Positions 6,408-12,105 of a stretch of DNA of 12,105 nt are shown here, in pieces. A model generated the notes under the pieces. That model saw only the letters and a list, made by a program, of their open reading frames with translations, had not been told where the DNA came from and did not search any database. Both the position numbers and the translations under genes were made by a program. Location of the stretch: assembly GCA_024639035.1 (NCBI GenBank), contig JAHEJE010000047.1:1-12105 (forward strand), written 5' to 3'. Within the stretch, counting starts at the first letter, position 1. Every line of letters begins with the position of its first letter. Source of the stretch: Alphaproteobacteria bacterium (GTDB lineage Bacteria > Pseudomonadota > Alphaproteobacteria > Rhizobiales > Aestuariivirgaceae).

Positions 6408-7994
6408 TCAGTAGCCTAGTGCCAGACCGTCTTTGCGTGGGTCTGAGCCGCCGGTCAACGTGCCGCCCTTCCAGTCGATCTGGATCATCTGGCCGCCGCC
6501 CAACGGTGTTTTCCGCCGCGCCACCGTGTGGCCGCGCGCGCTCAGGTCACCGGCAACGGCGTTGCTCACACCGTCCTCGATATCGACCTGGCCGTCGTCG
6601 TGAAACGCCCTGGGAAACTCCAGCGCCTCCTGCACGTCCATACCGTAGATCGCGGTGTTGACCATGACCGCGACATGGCCCATCGGCTGGTAGTTACCGC
6701 CCATGACCCCGAACGGTGCCGAAATACGGCCGTTCTCGCGCACCATGGCCGGAATGATCGTGTGCAACGGCCGTTTGCGCGGTGCTATGCAGTTGGGATG
6801 ACCCGGTATGGCATTGAACCCGGCACCACGATCCTGCAGCGCAATCCCGGTGTTCGGCGTCACGATCTTCGAGCCGAAATCGGAATAAACAGAGTTGATG
6901 AACGACACCGACTGCCGGTCCTTATCGACAACGGTCAGATAGACCGTGTCGGACCCGATCTTGGGGATCGTGGCTTCAGGTTCGGCCATTGCCGTTTTCA
7001 TGTCGATCAGCCCGGCAAGCCGATCGGCAGTTTCATCGCTGAGCAGGTCGTCAACCGGAATGTCGGCGAAATCCGGGTCGGCGACATGTCGATCGCGCAG
7101 TTCCCAGGCAATGCGCACCGCCTCGATTTCCGCATGCCGCCGGTCGGCGCTGTCCGATGCCATGCCGGCCAGATCGAACCGGCTGAGAATGTTCATGGCG
7201 ATCAGAGCCGTGAGACCCTGGCCGTTCGGCGGAATCTCGCAAACCTCGCGGCCATGGAAGTCTGTCGAAATCGGCTCCACCCAATTCGCCTCCGTGGCGG
7301 CAAAATCCTCAACCGTCAGCAGCGACCCGCGCGCCGCCAGATGATTGACGATGTCTTCAGCGATTTCCCCGGTGTAGAACGCATCGCGGCCGCCCTTGGC
7401 GATCAGCGACAGGGTGTGCGCCATCGCCGGAAACCGCATCACTTCTCCGCCATCCGGTACCCGGCCATCCAGCAGGTAGTGCATCTTGCCGCCGGCGTCG
7501 TTGGCCAGTGCATCCAGGTTGCCCGCCCAGTCGAAGGCGACACGTGGCGCAATGGGCAGTCCGGCTTCGGCAAGCGCAATGGCCGGAGCCAACGCCTCGC
7601 CAAGCGTCAGTGTCCCCAGGTTCCTCAGCAACCGGTCCCAGCCATCCACCGCACCGGGCACCGTGATGGCGTGGATGCTCTGTTTGGTGATGTCGCTCAG
7701 GCCAGACGCCTTGAGCCAGTCCGCATCGGCCCGGCTGGACGAGCGTCCAGACGCGTTGAGCCCGCGAATGTTGCCTTCGGCATCGCCAATCAGCGCAAAA
7801 CAGTCGCCGCCGATCCCTGTCATCTGCGGTTCGCAAATACACAATACGGCCGACGCCGTAACCGCGGCATCGACCGCGTTACCGCCTGCTCGCAGCACGT
7901 CCAGCGCCGCCAGTGTCGCCTGTGGAGAAGACGTCGCTGCTATGCCGTTCGCCGCGTGGATCGTCGAACGGCCACCATCATGAAAATTTCTCAT
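6408..7994 (-). CDS. Gamma-glutamyltransferase-family Ntn hydrolase (cytoplasmic)
   Basis: Member of the gamma-glutamyltranspeptidase family, whose precursors self-cleave to expose a catalytic threonine and which act on gamma-glutamyl or related amide bonds. The 528-residue protein has GGNAVDAAV at 37-45 and GIGGDCFALI at 60-69. The likely processing site is GSDTVYLTVVD, with Thr350 as nucleophile. FGSKIV at 373-378 follows, and the family C-terminus GGSDPRKDGLALGY is at 515-528. Processing would give subunits of about 349 and 179 residues. There is no signal peptide, unlike classical periplasmic Ggt, so it probably acts in the cytoplasm. This subgroup includes the oxamate amidohydrolase HpxW, so glutathione need not be the substrate. 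The Shine-Dalgarno site before the ATG is weak. The gene diverges from fhs. Confidence 0.85.
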   Translation of the reverse strand: MRNFHDGGRSTIHAANGIAATSSPQATLAALDVLRAGGNAVDAAVTASAVLCICEPQMTGIGGDCFALIGDAEGNIRGLNASGRSSSRADADWLKASGLSDITKQSIHAITVPGAVDGWDRLLRNLGTLTLGEALAPAIALAEAGLPIAPRVAFDWAGNLDALANDAGGKMHYLLDGRVPDGGEVMRFPAMAHTLSLIAKGGRDAFYTGEIAEDIVNHLAARGSLLTVEDFAATEANWVEPISTDFHGREVCEIPPNGQGLTALIAMNILSRFDLAGMASDSADRRHAEIEAVRIAWELRDRHVADPDFADIPVDDLLSDETADRLAGLIDMKTAMAEPEATIPKIGSDTVYLTVVDKDRQSVSFINSVYSDFGSKIVTPNTGIALQDRGAGFNAIPGHPNCIAPRKRPLHTIIPAMVRENGRISAPFGVMGGNYQPMGHVAVMVNTAIYGMDVQEALEFPRAFHDDGQVDIEDGVSNAVAGDLSARGHTVARRKTPLGGGQMIQIDWKGGTLTGGSDPRKDGLALGY

Positions 7995-8017
7995 GACTCG
8001 TACCTATATATCATCTA

Positions 8018-8047
8018 TTTCCAAACCTTTGCCATGTCCGCTATATA
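8018..8047 (+). promoter_or_regulatory. Candidate fhs promoter
   Basis: TTTCCA (8018-8023, 4 of 6 matches to the -35 consensus) and TATATA (8042-8047, 5 of 6 matches to the -10 consensus) are separated by 18 bases. The -10 sits inside the palindrome GCTATATAGC. Transcription would begin near 8054, giving a leader of about 157 bases before the fhs ATG. Confidence 0.35.
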
Positions 8048-8061
8048 GCATGCCTATCGCG

Positions 8062-8176
8062 CGATGGGTGCCCGATCTCACCCGCTGGAATCTTTGCCGC
8101 CGGGGCGGCACGACAACGGACGACCCATCGTCGCTTGAATATGTAAGCGCGGCTTTTCCTTTGAGTCAGACCGCGC
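8062..8176 (+). other. Potentially structured 5' leader of fhs
   Basis: Three pairings can be drawn by eye. The outer stem joins CGATGGGT (8062-8069) to ACCCATCG (8123-8130). Inside it is a perfect hairpin, TGCCGC (8095-8100) with GCGGCA (8105-8110) around the loop CGGG. After it, GCGCGG (8147-8152) pairs with CCGCGC (8171-8176) across 18 bases. No known riboswitch class was recognised, including the tetrahydrofolate types. Chance pairing in GC-rich DNA remains possible. Confidence 0.35.
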
Positions 8177-8210
8177 ATTGTAACTAAGGCAACTGAGGGA
8201 GGCGCAAGCC

Positions 8211-9890
8211 ATGGCCAAGGTCAAAACCGACATAGAGATCGCCCGCGAAGCATCGATGAAACCCATCGCCGAAGTCGCTGCCAGATTGAACATCAGCGGC
8301 GATGACCTCATTCCTTATGGTCATACCAAAGCGAAAATCTCCGCCGACTTCATTAAGTCCGTTCAGGGCAACGAGGACGGCAACCTCATCCTCGTCACCG
8401 CAATCAACCCGACCCCTGCCGGCGAAGGCAAGACCACCACCACCGTCGGCCTTGGCGATGGCCTCAATGCCATCGGCAAGAACGCCATGATCTGCATCCG
8501 TGAAGCCTCGCTCGGCCCCAACTTCGGCATGAAGGGTGGTGCCGCCGGCGGCGGTCATGCCCAGGTCGTGCCGATGGAGGACATGAACCTGCACTTTACC
8601 GGCGACTTCCACGCCATCACCTCGGCCCACAGCCTGCTGTCGGCGATGATCGACAACCACATCTATTGGGGCAACGAACTCGACATCGACACCCGCCGGG
8701 TCGTCTGGCGCCGGGTCGTCGACATGAACGACCGCGCCCTGCGCCAGATCACCTGCTCGCTCGGCGGCGTCGCCAACGGTTTTCCGCGTGAAGGCGGATT
8801 CGACATCACCGTGGCGTCTGAAGTCATGGCCATCCTGTGCCTGGCCAAGGACCTTGCCGACCTCGAAGAGCGCCTCGGCAACATGATCGTTGCCTACCGC
8901 CGCGACCGCTCACCGGTTTACTGCCGCGACATCCAGGCCGCCGGCGCGATGGCCGTGCTGCTGAAGGACGCCGTGCAGCCCAACCTGGTGCAGACCCTGG
9001 AGAACAACCCGGCCTTCGTCCATGGCGGCCCGTTTGCCAACATCGCCCACGGCTGCAACTCGGTTGTCGCGACGACCACCGCCCTCAAGCTGTGCGATTA
9101 TGTGGTTACCGAAGCCGGTTTCGGCGCCGACCTCGGTGCTGAGAAGTTCATGAACATCAAGTGCCGCAAGGCCGGCCTGTCGCCAAAGGCAGTAGTCATC
9201 GTCGCCACCATCCGCGCGCTCAAGATGAACGGCGGTGTCGCCCGCGCCGACCTCGGTCCGGAAAACGTTGCCGCTGTCGCCGATGGCTGTTCAAACCTCG
9301 GCCGCCATATCGAGAACATGAAGAAATACGGCGTACCGGCAGTTGTCGCCATCAACCATTTCATCACCGACACCGATGCCGAGGTCCAGGCCGTGCAGGA
9401 TTACTGCGCCGCCCAGGGCGCCGATGCGGTGTTGTGCCAGCACTGGGAAAAAGGCTCCGAAGGCACCAAGGCGCTGGCCCAGAAGGTTGTCGACGTCATC
9501 GCCGAGGGCAAGGCCGCTTACCAGCCGCTGTATGGTGACGACCTCTCGCTATTCGAGAAGATCGAAGCCGTGGCCAAGGGCATCTACCGCGCCGACAACG
9601 TCATTGCCGATGGCAAGATCAAGGACCAGCTCAAACAGTGGGAAGACGCCGGTTACGGCAATCTGCCGGTATGCATGGCCAAGACCCAGTATTCCTTCAC
9701 CACAGACCAGAACTGGCGCGGCGCGCCGACAGGTTTCGATATTCCGGTCCGTGAGGTACGCCTGTCCGCCGGCGCAGGCTTCGTGGTTGCCATATGCGGC
9801 GAGATCATGACCATGCCCGGCCTGCCGCGCAAGCCGGCGGCCGAAAGCATCCGTCTGAACGATGCCAACGAAATCGAAGGTTTGTTCTGA
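8211..9890 (+). CDS. fhs: Formate-tetrahydrofolate ligase
   Basis: Cytoplasmic enzyme joining formate to tetrahydrofolate with ATP to give 10-formyl-THF, which feeds one-carbon units to purine and formyl-methionine synthesis; in methylotrophic or formate-handling bacteria it links to the serine cycle. The 559 residues match full family length. The ATP-binding P-loop TPAGEGKTTTT is at 68-78, the conserved LGPNFGMKGGAAGGG at 101-115 and EDMNLHFTGDFHAI at 123-136. The start has a strong GGGAGG at 8 bases. Codon use is strongly biased to C-ending codons (GCC, ATC, CTC) and to AAG for lysine, more than in the neighbouring usp gene, suggesting high expression. The gene stands alone: no folD, fchA or serine-cycle gene adjoins it. 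A terminator follows 36 bases after the stop. Confidence 0.97.
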   Translation: MAKVKTDIEIAREASMKPIAEVAARLNISGDDLIPYGHTKAKISADFIKSVQGNEDGNLILVTAINPTPAGEGKTTTTVGLGDGLNAIGKNAMICIREASLGPNFGMKGGAAGGGHAQVVPMEDMNLHFTGDFHAITSAHSLLSAMIDNHIYWGNELDIDTRRVVWRRVVDMNDRALRQITCSLGGVANGFPREGGFDITVASEVMAILCLAKDLADLEERLGNMIVAYRRDRSPVYCRDIQAAGAMAVLLKDAVQPNLVQTLENNPAFVHGGPFANIAHGCNSVVATTTALKLCDYVVTEAGFGADLGAEKFMNIKCRKAGLSPKAVVIVATIRALKMNGGVARADLGPENVAAVADGCSNLGRHIENMKKYGVPAVVAINHFITDTDAEVQAVQDYCAAQGADAVLCQHWEKGSEGTKALAQKVVDVIAEGKAAYQPLYGDDLSLFEKIEAVAKGIYRADNVIADGKIKDQLKQWEDAGYGNLPVCMAKTQYSFTTDQNWRGAPTGFDIPVREVRLSAGAGFVVAICGEIMTMPGLPRKPAAESIRLNDANEIEGLF

Positions 9891-9922
9891 CCCTTTTTCG
9901 GTCTTAACCAATTAACCCTGAA

Positions 9923-9960
9923 AGAGGGCGTGAAAGATAAACTTTCGCGCCCTTTGCTGT
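9923..9960 (+). terminator. Rho-independent terminator after fhs
   Basis: GGGCGTGAAAG (9926-9936) pairs with CTTTCGCGCCC (9942-9952) over 11 base pairs with one G-T pair, around the loop ATAAA. Three further outer pairs are possible. The right arm runs into TTTGCTGT. It lies between fhs and the next gene, 13-50 bases upstream of that gene's start. Confidence 0.75.
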
Positions 9961-9972
9961 ATAAGGATTGTC

Positions 9973-11136
9973 ATGTGGTTCCGCATCGCAATCCATGCTG
10001 GCCTGATAGCTGCCGGAGCCGTGACGGGATTTCTCTCCTTGTCACCAACCGCCAGTGTCCGGCCCGCCGTCGCTGCAAGCGATAATGCCGGCGAAAACAA
10101 CTTGCAGGGCAGGCTGGATATCGCCGACGGCTACCGTTTCACCGTATTCGCCACCGGGCTCGGCAGGGCACGGGTCATCAGGCAGACTCAAGGTGGCAAT
10201 TTCATCGTCACCGCTGCCCGTGACGGCAAGGTTTTGCTGGTGCGCGCCGACGGCAATGGCGACGGTCGCAGCGACAGTGCCGCCGTATTGCTCAGGGGCT
10301 TGACCCGGCCGCATGGCCTGATGATCGAAGGCGACACCGTCTATATCGCCGAGTCCCACCGCATATCCGCCTATGCCCTGCGCGATGAGAATGATCCCGA
10401 TCAGGCTAGGCTGGAACGCCTGCACACCGTGTTCGACAACCTGCCCAACGATGGGGGTCATAACACCCGAACGATCACCCGCGGCCCCGATGGCCGGCTC
10501 TACGTTTCAGTCGGGTCCAGCTGCAATGTCTGCATCGAGGAAAATAGTTGGCGCGCCTCTATTGTTCGATTTACCGAAGGCGGAACCGCGGAAGTGTTTG
10601 CCAGCGGTTTGCGCAACTCGGTGGGCATGGACTGGCATCCCAAGACCGGTCAGCTTTACGCCGTCAATGCCGGCCGCGATATCCTCGGCGACGACTTTCC
10701 GCGCGAAGAACTGAATTTGGTCGAACAGGGCAATCACTACGGCTGGCCGTTCGTCAATGAAAACAATGTGCCCGACCCGGATTTCGGCGACAAGGCGCCA
10801 GCCGGGATCGAATTCACCCCACCTGTGCACATGTTCACGGCCCACTCGACACCGCTGTCGATTCAATTCCTGCGCCATCAAAAAGACATGGAGCCGGGCA
10901 CGGTGGCGCTGGTCGCCCGCCATGGGTCGTGGAACCGGTCGACCAAATCCGGCTACGACATCGTTCTGGTGCGGTTTCATCCAGGTGGGCAGATCACCGA
11001 GGAACCGTTCATCACCGGTTTCGAGCGCAACGAAGAAGTCATCGGCCGGCCAGTCGACGTTTACGAGACCACAGACGGTGCGGTCTGGATTACCGACGAC
11101 TTCGCCGGCGCCGTCTACAAGGTGACCCGGAAATAG
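9973..11136 (+). CDS. Exported PQQ-dependent sugar dehydrogenase-like (GSDH/sorbosone dehydrogenase family) beta-propeller
   Basis: Predicted periplasmic six-bladed propeller of the soluble glucose/L-sorbosone dehydrogenase family, which oxidises sugars or aldehydes with PQQ. The 387-residue protein starts with a signal peptide: a hydrophobic stretch at 5-23 and possible cleavage after AVA near residue 34-35. DGNGDGRSD (93-101) resembles an EF-hand calcium loop. GGHN at 161-164 supplies a histidine in the position expected for the catalytic base. GSSCNVC (181-187) gives a CxxC pair typical of this subfamily. RNSVGMDWHP (214-223) and HYGWPF (255-260) are also family landmarks. The ribosome site AAGGA is 5 bases upstream. 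The substrate is unknown and no PQQ synthesis genes are in the window, so some members may not be true PQQ enzymes. Confidence 0.82.
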   Translation: MWFRIAIHAGLIAAGAVTGFLSLSPTASVRPAVAASDNAGENNLQGRLDIADGYRFTVFATGLGRARVIRQTQGGNFIVTAARDGKVLLVRADGNGDGRSDSAAVLLRGLTRPHGLMIEGDTVYIAESHRISAYALRDENDPDQARLERLHTVFDNLPNDGGHNTRTITRGPDGRLYVSVGSSCNVCIEENSWRASIVRFTEGGTAEVFASGLRNSVGMDWHPKTGQLYAVNAGRDILGDDFPREELNLVEQGNHYGWPFVNENNVPDPDFGDKAPAGIEFTPPVHMFTAHSTPLSIQFLRHQKDMEPGTVALVARHGSWNRSTKSGYDIVLVRFHPGGQITEEPFITGFERNEEVIGRPVDVYETTDGAVWITDDFAGAVYKVTRK

Positions 11137-11137
11137 G

Positions 11138-11164
11138 CACGGCCCTTGAGACAGCAAGGCCGTG
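11138..11164 (+). terminator. Bulged stem-loop after the dehydrogenase gene
   Basis: CACGGC (11138-11143) and CTTG (11145-11148) pair with CAAG (11155-11158) and GCCGTG (11159-11164), with C11144 bulged and a 6-base loop. It begins 2 bases after the stop codon. No T-run follows, so it may protect or punctuate the message rather than terminate it. Confidence 0.35.
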
Positions 11165-11370
11165 GAAGCCCCAATCATGGGACCAGAACACCGAGGGCAT
11201 GAGGCCAGTTGCCCACCTTGGCGTCACAAATCAGACAAAAGTGGCACTACTTTGGACGTATGCCGTAGCGATAAGGTACGGGTTCGACAACAACACTCCT
11301 TCTCAAAAGGGGGGAAAAGAGCCATCGCAGATGCTGATGTAGCATGTGCCACTGATAGGGGAAAATGCGC

Positions 11371-11805
11371 ATGACCAATAGTTTTCTCCTTGCTGTTGAC
11401 GGGAGTTCCGGCAGCAGCAGGGCCGTTGAGTTTGCTCTTGAACGGGCTAAACGAGGCAAAGCCAAGATCATCGTCGCCCACGTCATCGAGTGGTCGCCAT
11501 ACTCCTTCAACACACCGGAGGAAAATGCCGAGCGCCACCAGCGTCGCGAAGAAGAACTCGAGCGTGCGCAGATCTCAATCATCGATCCGATCGCCAGGCA
11601 ATTGAGCGATGCGGGCATTGAGGCCACCACTGTCGTGCGGCACGGGCATCCGGCCGATACCCTCAACGAGCTGGCTGGCGAACACGAGGTGGCGCAGGTA
11701 TTCATCGGCCGCCGCGGCGACTCGAACCTGAAAACGCTTCTGTTCGGATCAGTGGCCTCCAATCTGGTTCAGACATCTTCGGTTCCCGTCACGGTCGTTC
11801 CGTAA
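11371..11805 (+). CDS. Universal stress protein, single UspA domain, ATP-binding type
   Basis: Small cytoplasmic Rossmann-like protein of the UspA superfamily; such proteins bind ATP and aid survival under starvation or energy stress, and are sometimes tied to regulation of a neighbouring transporter. The 144 residues form one domain. AVDGS is at 8-12, and the ATP-binding signature G-2x-G-9x-G-S is exact: GRRG at 113-116 and GS at 126-127. The protein ends in PVTVVP, as usual. An in-frame ATG lies 2 codons upstream at 11365. I preferred 11371 because AGGGG (11357-11361) is 9 bases before it but only 3 before the other. The gene is followed after 51 bases by a symporter gene in the same direction, suggesting co-transcription. 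The 234 bases upstream (11137-11370) hold no recognisable gene. Confidence 0.9.
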   Translation: MTNSFLLAVDGSSGSSRAVEFALERAKRGKAKIIVAHVIEWSPYSFNTPEENAERHQRREEELERAQISIIDPIARQLSDAGIEATTVVRHGHPADTLNELAGEHEVAQVFIGRRGDSNLKTLLFGSVASNLVQTSSVPVTVVP

Positions 11806-11856
11806 ACACCGCGGCCGGGATTTCAATCACATTTCCAGTTCCCTGGGGAGGGACCA

Positions 11857-12105
11857 ATGAAACGCATTCTTATCGCGCTAGCAGCGCTCGTGATGTTTTC
11901 ACTGCCGGCCTATGCCAGCATCGACGATACAATCAACTCGGCCACGGCGCCGATTGCAAAAGTCATTGGCGAAATTGTTTTCTTCAAGATCCCGGTCTTC
12001 GGCGCACAGCTGCCACTGGTTGTGCTGTGGCTGGTTATCGGTGCCGTTTTCTTCACCATCTACCTCGGCTTCATCAACCTGCGCGGCTTCAAACACGCCA
12101 TCGAG
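11857..12105 (+). CDS. Alanine/glycine:cation symporter (AGCS family), N-terminus only
   Basis: First 83 codons of a gene running off the window end. The product begins with a signal-like segment (basic MKR, then hydrophobic residues 4-17, with AYA-S at 18-21). A soluble stretch, SIDDTINSATAPIAKVIGEI at 21-40, follows. The first core membrane segment is at about 51-75, and LGFINLRGFKHAIE at 70-83 closely resembles the start of AGCS-family (AlsT/AgcS) sodium:alanine symporters, which bring alanine or glycine into the cell with Na+. The N-terminal signal-like extension is common in proteobacterial members. GGGGAGGG (11845-11852) is an excellent ribosome site 4 bases upstream. Pairing with the preceding stress protein gene suggests a joint role in nutrient stress. 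The family call rests on a short fragment. Confidence 0.75.
   Translation, partial: MKRILIALAALVMFSLPAYASIDDTINSATAPIAKVIGEIVFFKIPVFGAQLPLVVLWLVIGAVFFTIYLGFINLRGFKHAIE

Larger units (their letters stand above)
7995..8210. promoter_or_regulatory. Divergent ggt-like/fhs intergenic region
   Basis: 216 bases with no convincing gene. The left part (7998-8050) is AT-rich, with CTATATAT-like runs and the perfect palindrome GCTATATAGC at 8040-8049, directly followed by overlapping GCATGC (8048-8053). The right part (8062-8176) is GC-rich and full of inverted repeats. The fhs start has GGGAGG (8197-8202), 8 bases upstream. No promoter for the ggt-like gene stands out beyond the AT-rich stretch near its start. 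Confidence 0.6.

Noticed and set aside
6528..8048. 506-codon open frame on the plus strand, antisense to the ggt-like gene
   Set aside because: Its composition (Arg, His, Gln rich, no recognisable motif) is that of a GC-rich shadow frame, while the minus strand encodes a protein with full family motifs.
7993..8187. 64-codon frame upstream of fhs on the plus strand, considered as a leader peptide
   Set aside because: Its ATG overlaps the start codon of the ggt-like gene, it has no Shine-Dalgarno site, and the candidate fhs promoter would lie inside it.
11240..11353. Inverted repeat AGTGGCAC (11240-11247) and GTGCCACT (11346-11353) upstream of the stress protein gene
   Set aside because: The arms are 98 bases apart and only 8 bases long, which is plausible by chance, and no operator class was recognised.
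1..12105. tRNA or rRNA genes, CRISPR repeats, insertion sequences, attachment sites, toxin-antitoxin or defence genes
   Set aside because: None was seen on either strand; every long stretch is explained by ordinary metabolic, regulatory or transport genes.

Overview
The window looks like chromosome of an alphaproteobacterium, probably of the Hyphomicrobiales/Rhizobiales type. The grounds are moderately high GC with strong third-position GC, a PhaR-type polyhydroxybutyrate (PHB) regulator divergent from phaAB, a PAS/GGDEF/EAL protein with a long acidic tail, and TTG/GTG starts supported by Shine-Dalgarno sites. The genus is inference. I see no tRNA, rRNA, insertion sequence, CRISPR array or phage gene. 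It reads as ordinary core or metabolic chromosome rather than an accessory island.

Left part (1-3709), PHB metabolism plus a cation exchanger. On the minus strand are a truncated Na+/Ca2+ exchanger-family gene (1-638), then phaB (805-1530) and phaA (1602-2789). phaA and phaB form an operon transcribed phaA to phaB, ending at a clear hairpin terminator (738-773). Divergent from phaA is phaR (3101-3709), the PHB-responsive repressor. The 311-base space between phaA and phaR holds a perfect CTGC-N3-GCAG site, a second related site 22 bases away overlapping a candidate phaA -35 box, and a third cluster of TGC-rich inverted repeats nearer phaR. This fits PhaR controlling both directions. The PHA synthase (phaC) and phasin genes are not in the window.

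Middle part (3755-7994), minus strand. A PAS-degenerate GGDEF-EAL protein converges on phaR and shares a small hairpin with it. Its EAL domain keeps the motif residues expected of a c-di-GMP phosphodiesterase; its GGDEF active site is degenerate, but the RxxD inhibitory-site motif is kept. Upstream of it is a cytoplasmic gamma-glutamyltransferase-family Ntn hydrolase.

Right part (8211-12105), plus strand. fhs (formate-tetrahydrofolate ligase) diverges from the ggt-like gene. It has a possible promoter and a leader rich in base-pairing potential, and ends at a strong terminator. Then come an exported PQQ-dependent sugar dehydrogenase-like beta-propeller protein, a single-domain universal stress protein with an intact ATP motif, and the start of an alanine/glycine:cation symporter cut by the window end.

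The functional themes are carbon storage (phaA, phaB, phaR), c-di-GMP turnover, one-carbon metabolism (fhs), periplasmic oxidation, and amino-acid and cation transport. I found no convincing wholly new system. The best leads are the PhaR operator architecture, the structured fhs leader, and the unusual features of the GGDEF-EAL protein beside phaR.
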